Shown: positions 7,226 to 13,619 of the stretch, piece after piece
Numbering within the stretch: the stretch's first letter is position 1
Layout: every line of letters starts with the position of its first letter
From: JAXMHQ01 sp046346665
GTDB taxonomy: Bacteria > Verrucomicrobiota > Verrucomicrobiia > Limisphaerales > JAXMHQ01
Direction: 5' to 3'
DNA: 14,026 bases
Assembly: GCA_046346665.1 (NCBI GenBank)
Contig: JAXMHQ010000055.1
Location: 1-14,026, forward strand
Translations under genes and position numbers: made by a program
The notes under the pieces: model-generated
The model's input: the letters and a program-made list of their open reading frames with translations, nothing else
Told to the model about the DNA's origin: nothing
Database searches by the model: none

Positions 7226-7687
7226 ATGAAATTGAAATCGTGTTTGGCGGGCCGGCTGGGATCGGCGGTGCTGGGCATCCTTTTCCTTTGCTCGGGCCTT
7301 GCGGCGCAGGCGGGCGACACCAAGTTTGAAGCCCTGCTGGTCTGGGCGACCAATGCCGAGACTTCACCCGATCCGAACCAGAAGCCCGTCGACGCCGAGG
7401 TGCGCAAGAAGCTCGGCGAATTGCCGCTGAAATGGGCGCATTATTTCGAGGTGAACCGCAAGCATTTCGGCATTTCAAAGGACGAACGCAAGGAAGTCAC
7501 GCTGAGCGACGAGTGCAAAATCGCCGTGAAGCACGTGGAAGGAAAGGATTTTGAAGTCTCCCTGATCGGCAAAGGAAAGCCGGTGCTGAAGCGGGTGCAG
7601 GCGCTGCCCAGGGGTGAGATGCTGGTGCTGGGCGGGCCGGCGCCGGATTCGACCGGCTGGCTCGTGGTGCTGAAGCGGATCGAGTGA
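7226..7687 (+). CDS. Small secreted protein of unknown function
   Basis: 153 residues with a typical Sec signal peptide. The n-region is MKLKSCLAGR, a hydrophobic core follows at about 12-25, and AQA before Gly30 is a probable signal-peptidase I site. The mature 124-residue domain is mixed alpha/beta, with conserved-looking stretches LPLKWAHYFEVNRKHFGIS (66-84) and a C-terminal LPRGEMLVLGGPAPDSTGWLV. I do not recognise a named family. ATG 7226 is chosen because an in-frame TTG at 7190 would overlap the anti-sigma gene and add a 12-residue polar extension before the signal peptide. It lies 13 bases downstream of the anti-sigma stop. It is probably co-transcribed with the sigma pair, as a regulon member or a periplasmic partner; that role is inference. 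Confidence 0.78.
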   Translation: MKLKSCLAGRLGSAVLGILFLCSGLAAQAGDTKFEALLVWATNAETSPDPNQKPVDAEVRKKLGELPLKWAHYFEVNRKHFGISKDERKEVTLSDECKIAVKHVEGKDFEVSLIGKGKPVLKRVQALPRGEMLVLGGPAPDSTGWLVVLKRIE

Positions 7688-7699
7688 TTTCCAAGTGCT

Positions 7700-7857
7700 G
7701 GTGGGGCGAGACTCCGTCGAGCCCTGACCGGTCACAAGGATTGTCGGATCAATGGATTTTTGGATTTTTGAAAGGCCCGCGCGTAGTCGTCCCATTCATC
7801 CACGAATCCGAAATCCACCAATCCGTTTTCGAGGGCTCGACGGAGTCTCGCCCCACC
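7700..7857. repeat. 158-bp MITE/BIME-like element with perfect 26-bp inverted ends
   Basis: 7700-7725 and 7832-7857 are exact inverted copies, each starting GGTGGGGCGAGACTCC when read inward. Each arm can itself fold: GGGC (7704-7707) pairs with GCCC (7721-7724) and GAC (7710-7712) pairs with GTC (7716-7718), separated by opposed GA/GA mismatches. Inside are a period-8 array on the plus strand (7741-7772: TTGTCGGA, TCAATGGA, TTTTTGGA, TTTTTGAA) and a related array in reverse orientation (about 7797-7828, GGAT every 7-8 bases). There is no coding capacity. It lies between the secreted-protein gene and the glycosyltransferase gene. Confidence 0.75.
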
Positions 7858-7885
7858 GTCCGTAGCAGCAATTGCGCCTTCTGCC

Positions 7886-7913
7886 TTGCCGGGCGATTTT
7901 CTGGCGCTATTCT
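7886..7913 (+). promoter_or_regulatory. Possible sigma-70-type promoter for the glycosyltransferase gene
   Basis: TTGCCG (7886-7891) and TATTCT (7908-7913), each matching four of six consensus bases, are separated by 16 bases. The start codon lies about 30 bases beyond the -10. A small hairpin (CGCGTG-AAC-CACGCG, 7918-7932) follows just before the start codon. Sequence match only; weak. Confidence 0.25.
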
Positions 7914-7943
7914 GGCGCGCGTGAACCACGCGGCGAATCCCCG

Positions 7944-9806
7944 ATGAAACCCGGTTCCTCCGGCAGGGACATTGCCAGCACCTGGCTATGCGCCGGGGCC
8001 GTCCTGCTTGCCATCGCCTTGACCTTTCCCGTCGCGGAGATGGGCGTCAACGACGACTGGTCCTACGCGAAAACCGCCCTCGACCTGGCGAACAGCGGGC
8101 ACCTGCTCTACAACGGCTGGTCAGCCGCGATGCTGGGCGCACAGGCTTATTGGGGCGCGCTGTTCATCAAGCTGTTCGGCTTTTCCTTTTTCATCGTCCG
8201 CCTCTCCGTTGCCCCGCTCGCCGCCGGTTGCGCCGCGCTGCTGTACCGGTTGCACCGCCGCGGCGGTTTGACGCCGGGATTTTCGGTGTTCGGCACGCTG
8301 GCGATTTGTTTGTCGCCCGTGTTCATTCCCAACGCGGCGTCGTTCATGACGGAGATTCCGGCGCTGTTCCTGTTCCTGCTTTCGATGTTCGCTTATGTGC
8401 GCGCGGCGGAAATTTTGGACGGCGTGCTGGAGAAGCCGGAGGCGGCGGGAGGCTGGCGAAACCGGCTGTGGTTCTGGCTGGCGCTCGGGTCGGCGGCGGG
8501 TGTGATTGGCGGGACCATCCGTCAGATCGACTGGTTTGTGCCGGTGCTGGCGCCGGCGCTGTTGCTGGCGCGGCGCTGGACTTTTTTGCGGCTGCGACCG
8601 GCGTTGTTTCCGCTCACCGTGTGCGCCCTGGCATCGCTCGCCGGCGCGTTTTGGTTTTCCGCGTGGTTCAAGGATCAGCCGTATGCGATCCAGGAAAAGG
8701 TGGGCATCGCGTTTCAGTTGCTGCCGACGGCGGAGGCGCCGCCATTTTTGTGCATGATGGCGGCCTACCTGGGCCAGACCTTCGGGGCGCTGCTCTGGCC
8801 GGTGCTGCTGCTGCTGCCGGCGCTGGTGGTTCGCTGGATGGGTGGCGGCTCGGACCGGGTGCGGCGCTGGTCGGCCTGGATGGGAGCGACCGTCCTGATC
8901 TGGTTCGGCGCGTGGCTGGCGTACAAGCGCGAGTGGGTTTTTCCCTGGCTGGGCAACACGTTCAATCTGCGGCCCTACCTGACCGGCACGATGCCGGCGC
9001 CCCAGGGGTCGATTCCCACCACGCTGCCGGTGGAGGTGTGGAAAGCGTTTGGATTAACCGTGACCGCGCTGGCGTGCGGCAGCCTGGCTTTGTGGGCGCT
9101 GGCCTCGATCTGGCCGCGCCGCGCCGCGCCGGCTGCGGCGGATTCCGGGCGAATTCCCCCGGTGCTGGAACTGTTTGGAATTTTCACGGCGGCCTACATC
9201 CCGCTGCTGTTGCTGAAAGCGCTGGTGCCGAATTCGTTTGGGTTGTGGGACCGGTATGCGCTGCCGGTGTTGCCGCTGGCGACGATCGGGTTTCTGCGCG
9301 TTTACCAGCGCTGGACGGCGCGAGAGCGTGTGCCTGCGGCGGCGTGGCTGGGCGTGGTGTTCTTCATGTATTACGGCGTCGCCCAGGCGCACGATCATTT
9401 CGCCCAGATGCGCGCGAGGCTGGCCGTGACGGATTACCTGGGGTCGCGCGGCATCCCGCGGAATCGGATCCTGGGTGGATTCGAATACGACAGTTGGACG
9501 CAGTTGATGGAAGCGGGGCATTACAACGATTCGCGGATCCTGAAGCCGGAGGGGGCGTATGTGCCGCCGCCGGACTCGCTGGGTTTCGAGACGATGTACC
9601 GCCTGTGGGTTTACACGCCGGTGGTGCGGCCGGATTACATCGTGGCGACGGTGCGGCATCCGGATCTGACGACATCCGATTTGCCGCCGCAGGAATATCG
9701 CTGCTGGTTGCCGCCTTTTCAGCGGCGGATCTGGGTGCAGGTGAAAGATCCGGCGAAGGCGGTGGTCAGGAGTTTGCCGGATTCCATCGAGCCTCAGCGG
9801 CGTTGA
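7944..9806 (+). CDS. Polytopic ArnT/PMT-like glycosyltransferase (GT-C fold)
   Basis: A 620-residue inner-membrane protein. The first transmembrane segment (about 14-31) is followed by the periplasmic loop EMGVNDDWSYAKTALDLA, whose Asp pair (37-38) is placed like the catalytic acidic residue of GT39/GT-C enzymes. About ten further hydrophobic segments follow to about residue 490. A soluble C-terminal domain of about 120 residues comes next (DYLGSRGIPRNRILGGFEYD, then ETMYRLWVYTPVVRPDYIVA). Such enzymes transfer a sugar from a polyprenyl-phosphate donor to lipid, protein or glycan on the periplasmic side; acceptor and donor are unknown. ATG 7944 is chosen over a TTG at 7872, because the signal-anchor begins right after it; no clear Shine-Dalgarno is seen. 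It appears monocistronic, isolated from the preceding operon by the 158-bp repeat element. Confidence 0.85.
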   Translation: MKPGSSGRDIASTWLCAGAVLLAIALTFPVAEMGVNDDWSYAKTALDLANSGHLLYNGWSAAMLGAQAYWGALFIKLFGFSFFIVRLSVAPLAAGCAALLYRLHRRGGLTPGFSVFGTLAICLSPVFIPNAASFMTEIPALFLFLLSMFAYVRAAEILDGVLEKPEAAGGWRNRLWFWLALGSAAGVIGGTIRQIDWFVPVLAPALLLARRWTFLRLRPALFPLTVCALASLAGAFWFSAWFKDQPYAIQEKVGIAFQLLPTAEAPPFLCMMAAYLGQTFGALLWPVLLLLPALVVRWMGGGSDRVRRWSAWMGATVLIWFGAWLAYKREWVFPWLGNTFNLRPYLTGTMPAPQGSIPTTLPVEVWKAFGLTVTALACGSLALWALASIWPRRAAPAAADSGRIPPVLELFGIFTAAYIPLLLLKALVPNSFGLWDRYALPVLPLATIGFLRVYQRWTARERVPAAAWLGVVFFMYYGVAQAHDHFAQMRARLAVTDYLGSRGIPRNRILGGFEYDSWTQLMEAGHYNDSRILKPEGAYVPPPDSLGFETMYRLWVYTPVVRPDYIVATVRHPDLTTSDLPPQEYRCWLPPFQRRIWVQVKDPAKAVVRSLPDSIEPQRR

Positions 9807-9859
9807 CGTGCCGAAAGATCGGAAGCCGCGGAGCAGGGTTTTTTAAAGCGCAGCAGGAG

Positions 9860-10831
9860 CTAAAACCGAAACGAGAGATAAGCCGTTGCCACCGGTCCGT
9901 GCAACGCGCGCGTGTAACTGTCGTAGGTCGTGTAATCGTAATCGTAGTAATCCGAGTCGTCGCCTTCGTAACCGTAGCTCGTGTAGCCGATATAGCGGTA
10001 GCCCCCCTCGATGCCGATCACCAGGTTCCGGGTTGACCAATCCAGGAATAGCGAGCCCTTTCCGCCATAATCCACAGCCCCTTCGACGCTCGAGCCGTCC
10101 GTCATCCAGTCCGCTTTTACAATCGAAAAACCCACTCCGACGATTCCCTGGGCCCTGGGACCGAAGCGCAGGCAGGAGTTCTTGCCCGTGGGAATGGCCA
10201 GCAATGCGCAGGTGTATTCAGCTGTGACTTCGCACAGGTTAAAATTGGCGTTCTCATGCGAATAGGGCGTGCCCGTCCAGCCGAAAATATACCCGGGCGG
10301 CGCGGTCTCGGTCGTGTCCCAGCCTGTATAACTGTAGCCGCAAGACCACTTCAGGACGCTCCATGGGATGCCGTCGGCATTCTTCGCGAGTGTGACGCTC
10401 TGCTGAAAGCCAATCGTGAAATACGTCATGTCGGAATCGAGTTGGCTGGGCGCAGTATAGCTGGGCGACATCAGGGTCCCGTCGTATCGGCCCGATCCGA
10501 AAGAGGCGAAGACCGCATCGCCGGTGGGCAGCCCGGGCCATTTCACTTCCAACGTCCCGGTATACAGTTGGCCGCTCTGCGTCGAGTTGCGCTGGAAGTT
10601 GTAGTATTCCTGGGAATAATTCATGTCCGACTTGAAATACTCGCCGCGGAACACGCACTCCCATTCCCCCTTTTGACCGACCAGCAGCCATTCCGGCGGG
10701 CTCTCGTTTGTGGCTTCCGCCGGCGCCGCCAGTGAACGTGCCGGCAGCAGCGTCGCGAGCAACAACCACCGCCGGATCGACAGGTTCCATGAAGGAGAGC
10801 GCCACCGGGAATGAATGCAGGAAGTCTGCAT
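9860..10831 (-). CDS. Probable outer-membrane beta-barrel protein, unknown function
   Basis: 323 residues. After a long polar n-region (1-20), a hydrophobic stretch WLLLATLLPARSLAAPAEA (22-40) looks like a signal peptide. The rest is rich in alternating aromatic/Gly/Ser/Thr strands. It ends in AYLSFRF, with the terminal Phe typical of outer-membrane barrels recognised by BamA. An acidic, tyrosine-rich stretch of about 20 residues (DDSDYYDYDYTTYDSYTR) lies between the last two strands and would be an extracellular loop or turn. Four cysteines (WECVF, WSCGY, NLCEV, EYTCAL) occur in the mature part. It faces convergently toward the glycosyltransferase gene, with 53 bases between stops. ATG 10831 is the only ATG upstream of the signal peptide; GGGAG lies about 12 bases upstream. 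I do not recognise a named family. Confidence 0.72.
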   Translation of the reverse strand: MQTSCIHSRWRSPSWNLSIRRWLLLATLLPARSLAAPAEATNESPPEWLLVGQKGEWECVFRGEYFKSDMNYSQEYYNFQRNSTQSGQLYTGTLEVKWPGLPTGDAVFASFGSGRYDGTLMSPSYTAPSQLDSDMTYFTIGFQQSVTLAKNADGIPWSVLKWSCGYSYTGWDTTETAPPGYIFGWTGTPYSHENANFNLCEVTAEYTCALLAIPTGKNSCLRFGPRAQGIVGVGFSIVKADWMTDGSSVEGAVDYGGKGSLFLDWSTRNLVIGIEGGYRYIGYTSYGYEGDDSDYYDYDYTTYDSYTRALHGPVATAYLSFRF

Positions 10832-10949
10832 GGCGACGCCATTCTCCCGCCGGAAACCGCCGGGATCAAGGCGGATCCGAACCCGCCCTGCAAGTATGAT
10901 GGTTTTTCATCCTCCGGGTTAGGGGTTGTCTTTAATATGTGTTTACTCT

Positions 10950-10991
10950 GTGTCGCAGAGCCAAGTCTTTGTGTCGCAGAGCCAAGTCTTT
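10950..10991. repeat. Perfect tandem duplication of a 21-bp unit
   Basis: The unit GTGTCGCAGAGCCAAGTCTT plus one T occurs twice with no gap and no mismatch (10950-10970, 10971-10991). Part of the unit recurs in inverted orientation at 11231-11245. A looser match (GGAGCCCAGTCTGG) appears near 11126-11139. Confidence 0.8.
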
Positions 10992-11351
10992 GGATGTGAA
11001 TCTATTGATGCCAAATCGTGCGTGAATCAGGGGCTTGGGGGCGATTTTAGACTCCGAAAATTGACTCTATTGAATTTCAAGAAATGTCATGTCCGAACCT
11101 CGGTATTTTCCTGAAATGGTGTTGTCGGAGCCCAGTCTGGCTTAGAGCGAAAAAGCAGGGCCGAAATTCGCTCGTAAGGCACATTTTTGACCTGGATTTG
11201 GGGCTAGAAGCTTCTGCCGTGGCAGCTTGCCTCTGCGACACAGAGCTAAAATTTCGGTCCTCTTCTTGTGGGAGAGCTCTGGGACAACGAAATCACCGGG
11301 ATACGAGCAGCGTGGTATCGAAGAGGGAGGCGGAAATGATCGGCCCACCCG

Positions 11352-11393
11352 CCGCTTCGCGACTTCGTTGCGGCTCGCTACGCCGCGAAGCGG
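11352..11393. repeat. 10-bp inverted repeat/hairpin
   Basis: CCGCTTCGCG (11352-11361) pairs perfectly with CGCGAAGCGG (11384-11393) around a 22-nt loop. It is GC-rich, with no adjacent T-tract, so it does not look like an intrinsic terminator. Confidence 0.55.
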
Positions 11394-11405
11394 CCCCTGC
11401 TTTCC

Positions 11406-11455
11406 GAAAGTGTCACCCATGTGGTGGGGAGAAAGTGTTACCCATGTGGTGGGGA
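11406..11455. repeat. Tandem duplication of a 25-bp unit
   Basis: The unit GAAAGTGT(C/T)ACCCATGTGGT followed by GGGGA occurs twice back to back (11406-11430, 11431-11455), differing at one base. The second copy runs into the hairpin at 11448-11476. TGT-ACCCATGT-type sequences resemble insertion-sequence ends, but this was not verified and no transposase remnant is seen. Confidence 0.7.
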
Positions 11456-11476
11456 GCCCCCGAGTCTCGCCCCACC
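11448..11476 (-). repeat. REP-like hairpin unit with GGTGGGG head
   Basis: GGTGGGG (11448-11454) pairs with CCCCACC (11470-11476). Read on the minus strand the unit begins GGTGGGGCGAGACTC, identical to the first 15 bases of both arms of the 7700-7857 element. It therefore looks like a solitary or truncated member of that family. Confidence 0.55.
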
Positions 11477-11524
11477 CGCTGTGAAGCGGAGGCAGCTACA
11501 AAGACCGGGACATGCCGTAATCAT

Positions 11525-11568
11525 CACTGCAACCTTTTTGTCGTACGTACGACATAAAGGTTGCAGTG
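11525..11568. repeat. 44-bp near-perfect palindrome
   Basis: The two 22-base halves (11525-11546 and 11547-11568) are reverse complements with a single mismatch and no loop. The centre is the perfect 14-mer GTCGTACGTACGAC and the ends are CACTGCAACC/GGTTGCAGTG. It could extrude as a cruciform or bind a dimeric protein. It is not terminator-like: the T-run is inside the stem and the stem is not GC-rich. It lies 18 bases beyond the RNase terminator. Confidence 0.75.
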
Positions 11569-11585
11569 GGGGGGAGTTCATCGGG

Positions 11586-11621
11586 AAAAAAAGCCGGCCG
11601 GGTTTTTGAGGCCCGGCCGGC
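11586..11621 (-). terminator. Intrinsic terminator of the rodA-RNase E/G transcription unit
   Basis: On the minus strand a perfect 10-bp GC stem (GCCGGCCGGG, plus strand 11612-11621 with 11593-11602) with a 9-nt loop is followed directly by seven U residues (A-run 11586-11592 on the plus strand). It starts about 21 bases after the RNase gene stop. This is a textbook rho-independent terminator. Confidence 0.92.
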
Positions 11622-11642
11622 GCGAGAGGGATGGAAGGTCGC

Positions 11643-13613
11643 TCAGCTTCCGACGCTGGCGAGCTCCTCGTTATTGGCGACGTTGACGATCTTGAATTGT
11701 TCGGCGTGCATGCCGGGATCGGCCCGGAAGGACAGTTTGCCGAAGTAACGTTTTTCCATTTCGATGAGGTGCTTTTCGTCCTCGGTTCGGAGGCGTTCGA
11801 GCACGGTGGGATTCACCACGATGCGCAACTGGAAATCCGATTCGTCGCGCGGACGTTTCTTGAGGATTTCGCTGAGTTTGCGCTGGATTTCGACGCTCAT
11901 GGTGAGGGAGCTCTTGACCTTGCCGCGGCCTTTGCAATAGGGGCAATCATCGTAGACGGCGGCGCGCACGCTTTCGGAGTGGCGTTGCCGGGTCATTTCC
12001 ATCAGGCCGAGCTGCGAGATCGGCAGGATGTGGGTCTTGGCCTTGTCGCGGCGGAGCCCTTCCTTCATCCGCTGATAAACGTTCTGCTGGTCGCGGCGGG
12101 ATTTCATGTCGATGAAATCGAGCACGATGAGTCCGCCCATGTTGCGGAGGCGGAGCTGGCGGCTGATTTCGTCGGCGGCTTCCTGGTTGACCTTGAGGAT
12201 CGACGCTTCCTGGTCGCGGCCGCCCTTGTGCCGGCCGGTGTTGACGTCGATCGCGACGAGGGCCTCGGTTTCGTCGATGACGATGTAACCGCCGCTCTTG
12301 AGGTGGACCTGGCGTGAGAAGGCGTTTTCGAGCTGTTTGGAGATGTTGAACCGGTCGAAGATCGGCTGGGCATCCGAATACAGCTTCACCTTATTGGCCG
12401 AGCGCTTGGAAATCTTGGAGATCATGTCGCGCATGCGGTCGTAGGCTTTCTGGTTGTCGACGACGATGCGTTCGACGTCTTCGGTGAGGAAGTCGCGCAC
12501 GGTGCGTTCGATGAGGTCGGGTTCCTGGAACACGCAGCTGGCGGGCGGCTGGGTGTGGATGCGGTCCTGGACGAGGCGCCATTCCTCGAGGAGCAGGGCG
12601 AGGTCGCGGACGAAGTAACGTTTCTGCTGGCCTTCGCCGGCGGTGCGCATGATGACGCCCATGCCGTCCGGGATGGTGAGCTCGCGCAGGATTTTCTTGA
12701 GGCGTTGGCGTTCCTGCTGGTTCTCAATCTTCCGGGAAATGCCGCTCTGGTCGGAATTGGGCAGCAGGACGAGGTAACGCCCGGGAACGACGAGGTTGGT
12801 GGTGACGCGCGGGCCCGTGGTGCCGATGGGGCCCTTGGTGACCTGGACGATGATGTCGGAGCCGGGCGGGTAGACGCGCGGGATGTCTTTCTGGGTGATT
12901 TTCGGTTTATCGCGGCGGCGTCCTTCGCGTTCGACGATTTCGACGCCGCTGTCGAACTGGCTGGGGACGATATCCCAGTAATGGAGGAAGGCGTTTTTCT
13001 CAAACCCGATGTCGACGAAGGCGGCTTTGAGGCCGTCCTCGAGGTTGCGGACTTTGCCTTTGAAGATGGAGCCGACGAGGCGTTCCTCGGTGGTGCGTTC
13101 GATGTTGAATTCCTCGAGGCGTCCGTCTTCGGAGACGGCGACGCGGGTTTCGAGGGTTTCGGCGTTGATGACGACTTCCTTGTGGATCTTCTTGATCGGC
13201 TTGATGAGGCGCTGGACTCGTTTGACGAGGGCGCTGGCGGCGGACCGGATGGTTTCGACGATGCCTTTGGGGCCGTCCTGGACGGGCACGGGTTCGAAGG
13301 GTTTTTCCTCTTCGACCTGGGCGGGGGTGCTCAAATCAGGTTCGCGGAAGGCGTCTTTGGGCCGGGTTTCCTCCGGCGGATTCTGGGCGGGGGCGCCTTC
13401 GGGAGGGAGGCCGGCGGCGATATTTTCGGCGCGCTCGATCTCGTGGGTATGGCGGCGCTCGTAGACTTTTTCAACGGCGCCCTTGCCGCCGGTGGCTTCG
13501 GCGCGCGCTTCGGTGGCTTCGCGGTCTGGTTTTTGGGAGGTGTGACCCAGTCCGCCGGTGGGGCGAAACCGCATGCCACCGCGGCGGCGTCTGGAGAAAT
13601 TTCTGTCACTCAT
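11643..13613 (-). CDS. Ribonuclease E/G family endoribonuclease
   Basis: A 656-residue single-strand-specific endoribonuclease for rRNA maturation and mRNA decay. Residues 1-145 are a charged, Pro/Glu-rich extension that looks disordered. The catalytic part starts at KKIHKEVVINAETLETRVAV. The S1 domain (about 179-260: GSIFKGKVRNLEDGLKAAFV, then DIGFEKNAFLHYWDI) carries a basic insert of about 25 residues. The DNase-I-like catalytic domain has ALVAIDVNTG (451-460; D456) and IVLDFIDM (496-503; D502), matching the two Mg-binding Asp of E. coli RNase E. DDCPYCKGRG (555-564) is the zinc-link CPxC motif. There is no long C-terminal scaffold, so it resembles RNase G or a short RNase E, with the extra sequence at the N-terminus instead. 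ATG 13613 lies 6 bases after the rodA stop, consistent with coupled translation; no Shine-Dalgarno is seen. rne and rng cannot be told apart here. Confidence 0.93.
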   Translation of the reverse strand: MSDRNFSRRRRGGMRFRPTGGLGHTSQKPDREATEARAEATGGKGAVEKVYERRHTHEIERAENIAAGLPPEGAPAQNPPEETRPKDAFREPDLSTPAQVEEEKPFEPVPVQDGPKGIVETIRSAASALVKRVQRLIKPIKKIHKEVVINAETLETRVAVSEDGRLEEFNIERTTEERLVGSIFKGKVRNLEDGLKAAFVDIGFEKNAFLHYWDIVPSQFDSGVEIVEREGRRRDKPKITQKDIPRVYPPGSDIIVQVTKGPIGTTGPRVTTNLVVPGRYLVLLPNSDQSGISRKIENQQERQRLKKILRELTIPDGMGVIMRTAGEGQQKRYFVRDLALLLEEWRLVQDRIHTQPPASCVFQEPDLIERTVRDFLTEDVERIVVDNQKAYDRMRDMISKISKRSANKVKLYSDAQPIFDRFNISKQLENAFSRQVHLKSGGYIVIDETEALVAIDVNTGRHKGGRDQEASILKVNQEAADEISRQLRLRNMGGLIVLDFIDMKSRRDQQNVYQRMKEGLRRDKAKTHILPISQLGLMEMTRQRHSESVRAAVYDDCPYCKGRGKVKSSLTMSVEIQRKLSEILKKRPRDESDFQLRIVVNPTVLERLRTEDEKHLIEMEKRYFGKLSFRADPGMHAEQFKIVNVANNEELASVGS

Positions 13614-13619
13614 AATGGG

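Larger units (their letters stand above)
10832..11642. other. Gene-free, repeat-rich intergenic region
   Basis: About 0.8 kb between the 5' end of the barrel gene and the 3' end of the RNase gene. Short frames exist on both strands, but none has a recognisable start signal, domain or convincing composition. The part from about 10900 to 11330 is visibly more AT-rich than its surroundings. A 15-bp inverted repeat, CTCTGTGTCGCAGAG (10946-10960) with its complement at 11231-11245, brackets about 285 bases. An inner 8-bp pair lies at 11161-11168 and 11250-11257. The remaining structures (tandem repeats, hairpins, palindrome, terminator) are listed separately. It could hold a non-coding RNA or decayed mobile DNA; neither can be shown here. 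Confidence 0.55.

Noticed and set aside
9807..9859. Terminator between the convergent glycosyltransferase and barrel genes
   Set aside because: A run of six T is present at about 9839-9844, but no adequate stem lies directly before it. The only nearby hairpin (CCGA-AAGA-TCGG) is short and too far upstream.
7988..10036. A 682-codon plus-strand frame overlapping the glycosyltransferase gene
   Set aside because: It is a shifted frame of the glycosyltransferase with Arg/Gly/Ala-rich composition and no membrane pattern, and it continues into the antisense of the barrel gene.
9860..10831. Omptin-type outer-membrane protease
   Set aside because: Length and barrel character are similar, but I cannot place the Asp-Asp/Asp-His catalytic pairs, so no enzymatic function is claimed.
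11142..11420. A 92-codon minus-strand frame in the gene-free region
   Set aside because: It is composed largely of hairpin and repeat sequence, with no ribosome-binding site, domain or conserved-looking composition.
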